Below, piece after piece: positions 43,884-52,216 of a DNA stretch of 64,000 bases. The DNA is from DAINRZ01 sp964634885 (lineage in GTDB: Bacteria; Bacteroidota; Ignavibacteria; Kapaibacteriales; UBA2268), in assembly GCA_964634885.1 (NCBI GenBank), contig CAZWLN010000010.1, positions 1 to 64,000 of the forward strand, written 5' to 3'. Positions within the stretch are counted from its first letter, which is position 1; every line of letters starts with the position of its first letter. The position numbers and the translations under genes were made by a program. The notes below the pieces were generated by a model. The model did not search any database, had not been told where the DNA came from, and saw nothing but the letters and a program-made list of their open reading frames with translations.

Positions 43884-45068
43884 CTCCTCACTCTGTAAAG
43901 CTTTCAGCCTGTCCATTCCGGCTTTCAGGGTAGCGTCGGTCTTTGCGAAGCAGAACCTGAGCATTGTTTTTCCTTCGTCTGCCACCCCGTAAAACACCGA
44001 TGGCGGTATTGTCGCAACGCCGTAGTTCTTAACCAATTGTGTCGCCGTGTCGATGTCGTCGGTGAACCTGCCTGAAGGAATGTCAGCCATAAGGAAATAG
44101 CTGCCTTTGGGGACATGGGGTTTGAACGGAGTCTTTTTCAATTCACTGAGCATGAAGTCCCGTTTAGCCTCGTACGTTTTCCTGAAGTCGGGAAGGTAAT
44201 CGTCGAGCTGTGTAAAAGCGTATGCCATGGCGTGCTGACCGGGAGTGTTGACGGCGAAAGTTGTCCACTGGTGAATTTTATTAATGGCAGCGGTGATTTC
44301 CGGACGTGCAAATGCATAGCCTATCTTCCAGCCGGTCATACCGAAAGTCTTGCCTGTCGATGATACCGTGATGGTCCTCTCCTGCATACCCTGAATAGTA
44401 GCTATCGGTATATGCTTGATGTCGTCGAATGTAAGGAATTCATAGACTTCGTCGCTGAGCACGAGGAAGTCATACTTGATGGCCAGGCGCGCGATGAACA
44501 TCAGTTCGTCGATGGAAAACACTTTTCCCGTAGGGTTGTCCGGGTTGTTCAGGATGAGTAGCTTCGTTTTCGGTGTAACCTTCTTTTCCAGTTCGAGGAA
44601 GTCGAAGTGGAAGCCGTCATGGTAGTTATCGGGTTTCTTAAGGGTAACATAGACAGGAGTGCCTCCTGCCAGCAGTACGTCGGCCTGGTGGGCGTCGTAG
44701 AAGGGCTCGAACATTATCACTTCGTCGCCGGGGTTGACGATGGCTGTAATTGTCGAGTACAGTGCTTCCGTTGCTCCGGCAGTAACGGTAATCTCCCTGT
44801 CGGGATCCCAGTTCAGCCCGTAAATTTTTTTATAGGTTTCAGCCAGTGTCCTTCTCAGTGAAAAAATACCGATGGAGGGAGCATACTGGTTCTTGCCGGA
44901 TTTCATTGCCTTGAAGGCTTCCTCCATGATCCAGAGGGGGCCGTCGAAGTCGGGGAAGCCCTGTCCCAGGTTCACGGCGTTGTAATCGACAGCCATTTTA
45001 CTCATGACCGAGAAAATCGATGTAGGCATCGAAGCTATTCTTGAAGCAAATCTCTCATTTTCCATCAT
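43881..45068 (-). CDS. PLP-dependent class I/II aminotransferase (KAT/YbdL type)
   Basis: 395 aa. Fold type I aminotransferase: VNLGQGFPDFDGP N-terminal motif, VTAGATEALYSTI, NNPDNPTGKVF, SDEVYEFLTFD, PLP-binding Lys in SSTGKTFGMTGWKIGY, and a C-terminal Arg in LRFCFAKTD. Matches the kynurenine/glutamine (methionine) aminotransferase group that includes YbdL. The start is ATG at 45068; in-frame TTG upstream is less likely. Final codons (QSEE and TAG) lie in the edge of the adjoining minisatellite, as the same GAGTGAGGAGTGG sequence appears without a gene at 67-80. Confidence 0.88.
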   Translation of the reverse strand: MMENERFASRIASMPTSIFSVMSKMAVDYNAVNLGQGFPDFDGPLWIMEEAFKAMKSGKNQYAPSIGIFSLRRTLAETYKKIYGLNWDPDREITVTAGATEALYSTITAIVNPGDEVIMFEPFYDAHQADVLLAGGTPVYVTLKKPDNYHDGFHFDFLELEKKVTPKTKLLILNNPDNPTGKVFSIDELMFIARLAIKYDFLVLSDEVYEFLTFDDIKHIPIATIQGMQERTITVSSTGKTFGMTGWKIGYAFARPEITAAINKIHQWTTFAVNTPGQHAMAYAFTQLDDYLPDFRKTYEAKRDFMLSELKKTPFKPHVPKGSYFLMADIPSGRFTDDIDTATQLVKNYGVATIPPSVFYGVADEGKTMLRFCFAKTDATLKAGMDRLKALQSEE

Positions 45069-45213
45069 TGTCAATCATCTTTCAAATCATAATAATTTTC
45101 AATAAAATAAAACTCAAAAATAGCTAATTTTATGTATTAATATTAATTTGATATATATTAATATTCTTTGTTTTGGAATAAATTATTAAAAAATTCAATT
45201 GTCGGAGAAGCCT

Positions 45214-45834
45214 ATGAAGCAGTTTACAAATCTTATGTATGTCCTGTTAATTCCGGCATTGGTAGTTTTGGCCGGTTGTGTTACTGTTCCCACAGGCATG
45301 GTCATGTCTTCGGGTAAGAACTATGACCTGAAAGACTCTGTTCTGGTTCTGGAACCATATGTCATCGTGGTAAATGAAATTGACGCAAGAAGCATTCCAA
45401 AAGACTCTGCAAAGATTTTTGGTAATGTTAATTCGTTTTTTGACAGGAATATGCCTTTTCCAATAAAAAAATGTATCCTGGACAAAGCCGCATATAACAG
45501 AATGAGTGCCTGGATTTTTGAAACAGTCCAGATGATTAGCGATAAGAAAAGCATAAATGCAACGATTTATGATGAACAATTATTAGGTTTAATGGAAAAG
45601 AACCGGGTAAACTATTTAATGGCAGTTTCTCTTTTCTGCGGCACTATGAAATATAAAGATACTTCATTCGATTTTTCTTATGTTTATTTGGTCGTTTTTG
45701 ACATGATTGATAAAAATATTCTTTTCTATCAGAAAGATGAAGGAATTGACGTCAATCCGAGACTGAAGATGTTAACGGATAAACAGATGGATTTTATTAT
45801 TGATACATTCTTAAAAGAAACCCGACGTATATAA
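45214..45834 (+). CDS. Lipoprotein of unknown function
   Basis: 206 aa. Lipoprotein signal MKQFTNLMYVLLIPALVVLAGC (lipobox LAGC, Cys at about 22). The mature part contains ILDKAAYNRMSAWIFETVQMI and NYLMAVSLFCGTM...YVYLVVFDMIDKNILFYQKDEGIDVNP, a pattern seen in many uncharacterised Bacteroidota lipoproteins in which a strand pair follows a helical region. Start at 45214 (GGAG 8 nt upstream) rather than the in-frame TTG at 45199. The neighbourhood offers no functional hint. AT-rich relative to flanking metabolic genes. Confidence 0.65.
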   Translation: MKQFTNLMYVLLIPALVVLAGCVTVPTGMVMSSGKNYDLKDSVLVLEPYVIVVNEIDARSIPKDSAKIFGNVNSFFDRNMPFPIKKCILDKAAYNRMSAWIFETVQMISDKKSINATIYDEQLLGLMEKNRVNYLMAVSLFCGTMKYKDTSFDFSYVYLVVFDMIDKNILFYQKDEGIDVNPRLKMLTDKQMDFIIDTFLKETRRI

Positions 45835-45843
45835 ATCAGAGCA

Positions 45844-46185
45844 CTACCTGCTGAATTCATTCTTAAGCACATCGCGGACGGAGTACTGTATGTCGGCAAT
45901 GTCCACCACGGCCGAAGTCCAGACTTTGTCGTTGGAGATGCCCTGTGGGTTCTGCAGGAAATCGCTGTAAGCCATCATCTCGTCCCAGGGTATGTCGTCG
46001 TATTTGTCTTTGAGCCCCTGGTTTACTTTGGCCGCCGACTGTCCGATGACTGCGAGCTTGAACAGGACAGCGCTCTGCATTAGCCTGTCGAGCATGAAAC
46101 GCTCTTCCTCGATGTCTTTAAGGAAAATCTGGATGTCGGAAGCGGCTTCGATTATATCCAGCAGGTATAATTCATCGATTTTCAT
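45844..46185 (-). CDS. HepT-like (DUF86) protein lacking the RNase motif
   Basis: 113 aa. The N-terminal HEPN-type helices (YLLDIIEAASDIQIFLKDI) and FKLAVIGQSAAKVNQGLKDKYDDIPWDEMMAYSDFL match HepT/DUF86 proteins. The usual Rx(4-6)HxY catalytic motif that should follow the PW element (WRDIIGMRNRLIH-type) is absent: here MMAYSDFLQNPQGISNDKVW. No MntA/antitoxin gene adjoins it. The start is ATG at 46185 with AAGG upstream, 15 nt after the acyl-CoA dehydrogenase stop, so it is in that operon. Likely a non-toxic relic or a repurposed HEPN protein. Confidence 0.65.
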   Translation of the reverse strand: MKIDELYLLDIIEAASDIQIFLKDIEEERFMLDRLMQSAVLFKLAVIGQSAAKVNQGLKDKYDDIPWDEMMAYSDFLQNPQGISNDKVWTSAVVDIADIQYSVRDVLKNEFSR

Positions 46186-46199
46186 TGTCAATCCTTAAA

Positions 46200-47354
46200 T
46201 TATTCATAGCATCCGATTTGTCTTGAAATAACTAATCTCTGGATCTCGGAAGTACCCTCGCCGATTTCGAGAATCTTCTGATCCCTGTAATAGCGTTCTG
46301 CACGGTATTCTTTCATCAGCCCGTAGCCGCCCATAATCTGCACGCAATGATTAGCTGCGAGGCGTGCCAGTTCGGAGCAGCTCAGCTTGCAGACGGCGCT
46401 TTCCTTTGTAATCCTGCGGCCCTCTGTAAGCATGCGGCAAACGTCGTAGAGGTAATTGCGGTTAAGCTCCAGGCCCATTTCAATGTCGGCAAGCTTGAAG
46501 GCCGTGACCTGGAAGGAAGAAACCGGCTGGCTGAAAGCTTTTCTCTGCTTCGAGTAATTCAGTACATAGTCGAAAGCGCCCTGTGCCAGTCCCAGCCCCA
46601 TCGCTGCAATCGACAGGCGGCCGCTGTCCAGCGTTCCCATCATTTGCCTGAAACCGTCGCCCTGCTTGCCAAGAATATTATCTTTATGGACACGGCAATC
46701 TTCGAAATAGAGTTCGCTCGTATTCGAGGCGCGCCACATCATCTTGTCTTTCATCGGTTTGGCTGTGAAGCCCGGAGTGCCGTTTTCGACGAGGAAGCAT
46801 GTAAACTCTTTCCTGCCGTCGTTGCTGCCGGTGACGGCCAGTACGGTAGAACCCAGCGTAATGTCCGTAGATGCGTTGGTGATGAATATCTTCGAGCCGT
46901 TAAGCACCCAGTAGTCTCCGTCCCGTACGGCGGTGGTCTTCGTGTTGCCGGCGTCGGAGCCGGCGTCACTTTCGGTCAGGCCGAATCCCCACAGTTTCCC
47001 GCGGGTAAGCTCCGGAAGGTATCTCGATTTCTGTGCTTCATTGCCGTAAATGAAAATCGGCGCTGCACCGAGGGAATTGTGAGCGGCAACAGTTACGCCC
47101 TGTGAACTGTCGATTCGTGCCAGTTCCTCGACGAGGATGATGAATGAGATGTAATCGAGCCCGCTGCCTCCGTAGCTGCGGGGAACGACAGCTCCGAAGT
47201 AGCCAAGTTCCGCCATCCGTGCCACCAGATCATAGGAAAACGCTTCTTTGTCGTCGAGTTCTTTTGCCATAGGATCGATGACTTCTTCGGCAAATTTACG
47301 GACAGTGTTTCGCAACAGTACCTGCTCTTCAGTCAGGTTGCGATTAATCGGCAT
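46200..47354 (-). CDS. Acyl-CoA dehydrogenase (short/branched-chain type)
   Basis: 384 aa. FAD-linked acyl-CoA dehydrogenase signatures: GLTESDAGSDAGNTKTTAV, WVLNGSKIFITNASTDI, QMMGTLDSGRLSIAAMGLGLAQGAFDYVLNY, QIMGGYGLMKEYRAERYYRD and the C-terminal EIGEGTSEIQRLVISRQIG. The Glu in GEGTSE is the catalytic base position of short- and medium-chain enzymes, whereas isovaleryl-CoA dehydrogenase has Ala/Gly there. It oxidises acyl-CoA thioesters to enoyl-CoA and passes electrons to ETF. Lies divergent from the methylcrotonyl-CoA carboxylase genes, suggesting a branched-chain amino acid pathway, but the substrate is uncertain. Confidence 0.88.
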   Translation of the reverse strand: MPINRNLTEEQVLLRNTVRKFAEEVIDPMAKELDDKEAFSYDLVARMAELGYFGAVVPRSYGGSGLDYISFIILVEELARIDSSQGVTVAAHNSLGAAPIFIYGNEAQKSRYLPELTRGKLWGFGLTESDAGSDAGNTKTTAVRDGDYWVLNGSKIFITNASTDITLGSTVLAVTGSNDGRKEFTCFLVENGTPGFTAKPMKDKMMWRASNTSELYFEDCRVHKDNILGKQGDGFRQMMGTLDSGRLSIAAMGLGLAQGAFDYVLNYSKQRKAFSQPVSSFQVTAFKLADIEMGLELNRNYLYDVCRMLTEGRRITKESAVCKLSCSELARLAANHCVQIMGGYGLMKEYRAERYYRDQKILEIGEGTSEIQRLVISRQIGCYE

Positions 47355-47680
47355 CTACTCTCCCAAACAATGTTTCTTTTCGCAATTCAATTTATACAAA
47401 ATTAATTACGAATAAAATAAATTTACTGTCAAATTCCATAATATCTGGAATTTTTTATATATTTAAAAGGTAATTTACAAAAAAATGGATTTTTGTAGAA
47501 AAATATGTTGTCTGGTAATGAATACGCCTCCCGAATCGTAAAAATGAAAGGGTGGTCCGGTTCGAAGAGAAGCAGTCTTTACGGGTATTACCCCGGCGCA
47601 GCCTGCTGCTTTAAGTCTTACCGTTGTCCTTACCGGGTCTATAATTCCAGTTCCTTGCAATCACAAAGGGCGCCAGCATT
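47355..47680. other. Divergent promoter region with an unexplained GC-richer segment
   Basis: 47355-47500 is AT-rich and contains TAATTTTG on the minus strand (47397-47404), a likely -7 box for the dehydrogenase gene. 47530-47660 is richer in GC, with partial inverted repeats (GCAGC/GCTGC; ACGGGTATTACCCCGG) and an open minus-strand frame without ribosome site or known family. No riboswitch was recognised. Confidence 0.45.
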
Positions 47681-49288
47681 ATGAACAGGATAAAATCGAA
47701 AATAAACGTAGAATCGCAGGGCTATAAAGAAAATTGTGAGAATTCTGCTGCCCTCGCCGCTGAATTGAAAGAGAGGCTCGCAGCAGTAAAAAGGGGAGGG
47801 CCGGAAAGCGCCAGGCAGAAACACTTAGAGAGAAAGAAACTGCTTGCCCGCGACAGGATTGGCCTGCTTTGCGACAAAGACACCCCCTTCCTCGAACTGT
47901 CTTCGTTTGCAGCTTGGGACATGTACGACAATGCGGCGCCCGGCGCCGGAATCATTACCGGTGTCGGCATGGTCAGGGGCAGGGAATGCATGATCGTTGC
48001 AAATGACGCTACAGTCAAAGGCGGTACCTATTTCCCGATGACAATCAAGAAACATGTACGGGCACAGGAGATTGCACTGGAGAACAGGCTGCCCTGCATA
48101 TATCTCGTCGACTCGGGAGGCATTTTCCTGCCTTACCAGTCCGAGACCTTCCCGGACAGGGACCATTTCGGGAAGATATTCTACAACCAGGCACTAATGT
48201 CGGCTGAGAATATACCGCAGATTGCGGTAGTAATGGGGTCCTGTACGGCCGGAGGCGCTTACGTACCGGCAATGAGCGATGAAACCATAATGGTGAAGAA
48301 CCAGGCTACTATTTTCATAGGTGGACCGCCGCTTGTCAAAGCAGCAACAGGAGAAACCGTTACAGACGAAGAACTCGGCGGTGCCGATGTACACTGCCGC
48401 CTTTCGGGGGTTGCCGACCACTATGCCCAGAACGACGAGCACGCGCTCGCCATTGCTCGTAACATCATAGAAAATCTCGGTATTAATACAAAATACGATA
48501 TTGACAGGCAGGAGACGGAGGAGCCGTACTATGACCCGAAAGAGCTGTACGGCATTGTCCCTAAGAACATCAGGACTCCTTTCGACATGAGGGAAGTAAT
48601 CGCAAGGATCGTTGACGGGAGCCGCTTCCATGAGTTTAAGGAGTTGTACGGGACTACCCTGGTTACCGGTTTTGCAAGGATTATGGGTTACCCTGTAGGG
48701 ATACTTGCCAACAACGGGGTGCTTTTCTCGGAGTCGAGCCTGAAGGGAGCACACTTCATCGAGCTGTGTACCATGCGTAAAATCCCATTGGTTTTCCTGC
48801 AGAACATTACCGGGTTCATCGTCGGCAGGCAGTACGAGCACGGTGGCATCGCCCGGGACGGCGCCAAGCTGGTTCATGCTGTTGCAAACGCCCGTGTCCC
48901 TAAGTTTACCGTCATTGTCGGAGGTTCCTACGGCGCGGGGAACTACGCCATGTGCGGCAGGGGATATAATCCCAACCTGTTGTGGATGTGGCCTCACGGC
49001 AGGATTTCAGTGATGGGCGGCGAACAGGCTGCCGATGTCCTTGCTGCCGTCAGGATCAAACAGTTGGAGAAGGACGGCCGGAAACCGGGCAGCGATGAAA
49101 TTGACGCAATCAGGCAGCCGATCATCGACGCCTACGAACGTGAAGCGTCTCCCTATTACAGCTCGGCGAGGCTCTGGGACGACGGCATCATCGACCCGGC
49201 CGATACCAGGACCGTGCTGGCCCTGGGAATATCCATGGCCCTGAACAAGCCGATACCCGACCAGAAGTACGGTGTTTTTCGAATGTAA
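47681..49288 (+). CDS. mccB: Methylcrotonyl-CoA carboxylase beta (carboxyltransferase) subunit
   Basis: 535 aa, family-normal. Crotonase-like carboxyltransferase pair: RIGLLCDKDTPFLELSSFAAWDMYD, GGTYFPMTIKKHVRAQEIA, LPYQSETFPDRDHFGKIFYNQALMSA, QIAVVMGSCTAGGAYVPAMSDE, GGPPLVKAATGETVTDEELGGADVH, and GFIVGRQYEHGGIARDGAKLVHAVA. This order is characteristic of MCC beta rather than propionyl-CoA carboxylase. It transfers carboxyl from biotin to 3-methylcrotonyl-CoA in leucine breakdown. First gene of a four-gene set with enoyl-CoA hydratase, biotin carboxylase and BCCP; the next gene begins 16 nt later. Confidence 0.93.
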   Translation: MNRIKSKINVESQGYKENCENSAALAAELKERLAAVKRGGPESARQKHLERKKLLARDRIGLLCDKDTPFLELSSFAAWDMYDNAAPGAGIITGVGMVRGRECMIVANDATVKGGTYFPMTIKKHVRAQEIALENRLPCIYLVDSGGIFLPYQSETFPDRDHFGKIFYNQALMSAENIPQIAVVMGSCTAGGAYVPAMSDETIMVKNQATIFIGGPPLVKAATGETVTDEELGGADVHCRLSGVADHYAQNDEHALAIARNIIENLGINTKYDIDRQETEEPYYDPKELYGIVPKNIRTPFDMREVIARIVDGSRFHEFKELYGTTLVTGFARIMGYPVGILANNGVLFSESSLKGAHFIELCTMRKIPLVFLQNITGFIVGRQYEHGGIARDGAKLVHAVANARVPKFTVIVGGSYGAGNYAMCGRGYNPNLLWMWPHGRISVMGGEQAADVLAAVRIKQLEKDGRKPGSDEIDAIRQPIIDAYEREASPYYSSARLWDDGIIDPADTRTVLALGISMALNKPIPDQKYGVFRM

Positions 49289-49304
49289 CTTGCCTGGAGT
49301 GTCA

Positions 49305-50117
49305 ATGAATTATCCGGATTATAAATCGCTTATCATCAACATCGCCAAAGCTGTTGCCACCGTAGTCCTTAACAGGCCTGAAGTACACAACGCTTTCGAT
49401 TTCGCCCTCATTACAGAATTGACCGACGTTTTCACGAGACTGAAAGACGATGAAAGAATCAGGGCTGTCGTTCTGGCCGGCGCCGGAAAATCCTTCTGTG
49501 CAGGCGGGGACCTGAACTGGATGAGAAGCGTTACGGAGTATAACTACGAACAGAATTACCAGGAATCCCTTTCGATGGCCCGGATGATGTACATGATCAA
49601 TACTCATCCTAAACCCGTTATTGCTAAGGTTAACGGCCCGGCAATGGGCGGGGGAGTGGGACTGCTCTCGGTATGCGACATTGCCGTTGCTGCCGGCCAC
49701 GCTAAGTTTGCACTTTCTGAAGTCAGGCTGGGGTTAATCCCTGCTGTGGTTTCACCGTTTGTAATTGCACGCATCGGGCAGGCAAGGGCAAGGGAACTGT
49801 TCATCACGGGTGAAGCCATTACTGCCCAAAAAGCTCTCGATTACGGGCTGCTCAATCATGTCGTCCCGGCTTCGGAACTGGACAGGGCTGTAGAGGAAAA
49901 ACTGGAAATGATAATGCAGAACGGGCCTGAAGCAATCAGCTCGGCCAAGAAGCTGGCTGCCGATGTGTCAAGGATGGTGTTCCCGGAGCTGACGGAATAT
50001 ACCGCTTCACTGATTGCGCAGCTAAGGATGGGAGACGAAGCGAAAGAGGGAATGGCTGCTTTCCTTGAAAAGCGAAAACCGCAATGGGTTGATTGTAATA
50101 AAGAAAATATCAGATAA
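49305..50117 (+). CDS. liuC: Enoyl-CoA hydratase family protein, probably methylglutaconyl-CoA hydratase
   Basis: 270 aa. Crotonase fold: ATVVLNRPEVHNAFD, VVLAGAGKSFCAGGDLNWMRS (oxyanion hole), KVNGPAMGGGVGLLSVCDIAVA, FALSEVRLGLIPAVVSPFVIARIG and ALDYGLLNHVV. The catalytic Glu/loop (SEVRLGLIP) is intact. Position between mccB and the biotin carboxylase gene supports conversion of 3-methylglutaconyl-CoA to HMG-CoA in leucine degradation. The start is the ATG at 49305 with GGAGTG upstream; a longer frame back to 49272 overlaps mccB and is not conserved. Seven bases separate it from the biotin carboxylase gene. Confidence 0.86.
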   Translation: MNYPDYKSLIINIAKAVATVVLNRPEVHNAFDFALITELTDVFTRLKDDERIRAVVLAGAGKSFCAGGDLNWMRSVTEYNYEQNYQESLSMARMMYMINTHPKPVIAKVNGPAMGGGVGLLSVCDIAVAAGHAKFALSEVRLGLIPAVVSPFVIARIGQARARELFITGEAITAQKALDYGLLNHVVPASELDRAVEEKLEMIMQNGPEAISSAKKLAADVSRMVFPELTEYTASLIAQLRMGDEAKEGMAAFLEKRKPQWVDCNKENIR

Positions 50118-50124
50118 ACAGATT

Positions 50125-51627
50125 ATGATCAGAAAAGTATTAGTAGCAAACAGAAGTGAGATAGCCTGCCGTGTGATCAGGGCCTGCCGTGAGATGGGCA
50201 TTGCAACGGTAGCAGTGTATTCGGAAGCCGACAAAAACGCCCTGCACAGGTGCCTTGCCGATGAGGCCGTGTGTATCGGTCCTGCCTCCCCGGCCGAATC
50301 CTATCTCAATATGGACGCTGTGGTCAAAGCCGCCGGCGACACCGGCTGCGACGCTGTCCATCCCGGCTACGGCTTCCTTGCGGAAAATCACCTGTTTAAC
50401 AGGCGGGTAAGGGAAGCAGGGCTCGTGTTCATCGGCCCTGAACCAGAACCTATGGCTCTTCTCGGTTCTAAAACAGCTTCGCGCCGTTTGATGGCCGGGT
50501 CCGGCGTACCAGTAATACCCGGAATGGAGCACAGCGGCAGGAGCATTGGCGAGTTTGCCGGAAAAGCTGCTGAGACAGGTTACCCTGTGATTATCAAATC
50601 ATCCGCCGGCGGGGGCGGCAAGGGTATGAGGATTGTTTACAGGGAACAGGACCTGGAGCTTTCGGTGGAATCGTCACGGAGAGAGTCTCTGGCAGCTTTC
50701 GGCAGCGATGAACTTTATCTCGAAAAATATCTCGACTCGCCACGGCACATCGAATTCCAGGTGGCAGCCGACAAGTACGGCAACGCTGTCTGTTTCCCGG
50801 AAAGGGAATGCTCCATCCAGCGCCGCCACCAGAAGATAATCGAGGAAAGTCCCTCGACGTTTCTGAACCCCGGACTCAGGAAAGAGATGGGAGAAGCAGC
50901 AGTCAGGGCTGCAAGAGCTGCGGGATATACAAATGTAGGCACTGTCGAGTTCCTGCTCGACAGCTCCGGCAATTACTATTTCCTCGAAGTGAACACCAGG
51001 ATTCAGGTAGAGCATCCCATCACCGAGGCAATCACCGGCATTGACCTTGTGAAGCTGCAAATAGCGCTTGCCGGCGGCGACAGGCTCCCGTTCACCCAGT
51101 CTGCCATCCAAAGCCGTGGCCATGCAATTGAATGCAGAATCTGTGCAGAAGACGCCGGTAATGATTTCCTGCCGTCTCCGGGGAAAATCTTGTACCTCGA
51201 AGAAGCAAAAGGCCCCGGCATCAGGTATGACAGCGGAATCGGCCCGGGATCCGATGTCCCTGTCAACTATGACCCGATTATGGCCAAGCTAATCGCCTGG
51301 GGTGCAGACAGGGAGGAAGCGCGCAGGAGAATGATAATTGCCCTGAAAGAAAATGTAATACTTGGTGTTAAGACGCCGGCAGAGTTTATGATTGCACTGC
51401 TCGAGCACCCGGAATTCGTCAGCGGCAATACTTTCACGGGTTTCATCGGGAAACATTTCGGCGGCTGGAAGCCCCGGGAAGGTGAAGCGGACGACGCTGC
51501 CCTGCTTGCTGTCGCCCTTTATTCAAAAGAAAAAGAAAGAATGGCCGTTCGTAGGCCTTCGACAAACCGGCAGGCCCCGTCTCCGTGGGTTACCACCGGA
51601 AAGTGGGAAATTTGTTCAGGACAATGA
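50125..51627 (+). CDS. mccA: Methylcrotonyl-CoA carboxylase biotin carboxylase subunit
   Basis: 500 aa. Biotin carboxylase domains: KVLVANRSEIACRVIRACREMGI, AVYSEADKNALHRCLADEAVCIGP, HPGYGFLAEN, SSAGGGGKGMRIV (ATP-grasp Gly-rich loop), EKYLDSPRHIEFQVAADKYGN, ERECSIQRRHQKIIEESPS, EVNTRIQVEHPITE. The protein ends after the BC C-domain plus ~40 residues, so the biotin carrier is on the next gene rather than fused. Start at 50125 chosen because IRKVLVANRSEIA is the family N-terminus. ATP-dependent carboxylation of biotin on the BCCP. Confidence 0.92.
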   Translation: MIRKVLVANRSEIACRVIRACREMGIATVAVYSEADKNALHRCLADEAVCIGPASPAESYLNMDAVVKAAGDTGCDAVHPGYGFLAENHLFNRRVREAGLVFIGPEPEPMALLGSKTASRRLMAGSGVPVIPGMEHSGRSIGEFAGKAAETGYPVIIKSSAGGGGKGMRIVYREQDLELSVESSRRESLAAFGSDELYLEKYLDSPRHIEFQVAADKYGNAVCFPERECSIQRRHQKIIEESPSTFLNPGLRKEMGEAAVRAARAAGYTNVGTVEFLLDSSGNYYFLEVNTRIQVEHPITEAITGIDLVKLQIALAGGDRLPFTQSAIQSRGHAIECRICAEDAGNDFLPSPGKILYLEEAKGPGIRYDSGIGPGSDVPVNYDPIMAKLIAWGADREEARRRMIIALKENVILGVKTPAEFMIALLEHPEFVSGNTFTGFIGKHFGGWKPREGEADDAALLAVALYSKEKERMAVRRPSTNRQAPSPWVTTGKWEICSGQ

Positions 51628-51639
51628 GTATTAGGAAGT

Positions 51640-52140
51640 ATGGAAATTGTAAAAGGAAATAAAAAAATCAGTTTTGAAGTGAGTGGCGAAGGCCCGTCCT
51701 TTACTCTCAGGACTGCGGACGGCGTTAAAGAAATGGAGGCGGTGCCGGCCGGGAGCAATGCTTTTACCGTTAGCGCCGGCGGCAGGCAGGCCAATGTCTT
51801 TGTTACCGACGACGAAGAGAGGTACTACGCCTGGATTGGAGGCAGGGTATTTGAATACGACAAAGTAAGGGAAGAAGAAAGGGACTTCAGCGACAACGGC
51901 GCTGCAAACTGCCATACGCAGGTCATCTATCCGCCAATGCCCGGCAGCGTGATAAAGATAATGGCTGATATCGGCCAGGAAGTATGCGAAGGAGACCCTT
52001 TGATTGCCATCGAAGCCATGAAGATGGAAATGACCTTGTACTCCGCAATCAACGGCTCAGTAAGCGGTATATACGTGAAACAGGGCGAGCAGGTTACTAC
52101 CGACAGGCCATTAATAAAAATTGGTAAAGTATTTGCTTAG
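51640..52140 (+). CDS. Biotin carboxyl carrier protein of the MCC complex
   Basis: 166 aa. The C-terminal biotinyl domain has the biotin-accepting Lys in IAIEAMKMEMTLYS, with PPMPGSVIKIMADIGQEVCEGDP before it and the hairpin partner INGSVSGIYVKQGEQVTTDRPLI after. The N-terminal ~90 residues form a beta-rich region (KKISFEVSGEGPSFTLRTADG; RYYAWIGGRVFEY) like the BT/linker domain of fused alpha subunits. So the usual single alpha chain has been split into two genes, 12 nt apart. Confidence 0.9.
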   Translation: MEIVKGNKKISFEVSGEGPSFTLRTADGVKEMEAVPAGSNAFTVSAGGRQANVFVTDDEERYYAWIGGRVFEYDKVREEERDFSDNGAANCHTQVIYPPMPGSVIKIMADIGQEVCEGDPLIAIEAMKMEMTLYSAINGSVSGIYVKQGEQVTTDRPLIKIGKVFA

Positions 52141-52216
52141 ATTGTTAAAATAAATTTAAGTATTTTGAAAAATTAACGATATAAAGAAAGAGAATATTAC
52201 CCGAATTAAGGGCTAA

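Noticed and set aside
47355..47680. Riboswitch ahead of mccB
   Set aside because: No consensus core of the riboswitch classes I can recognise by eye.
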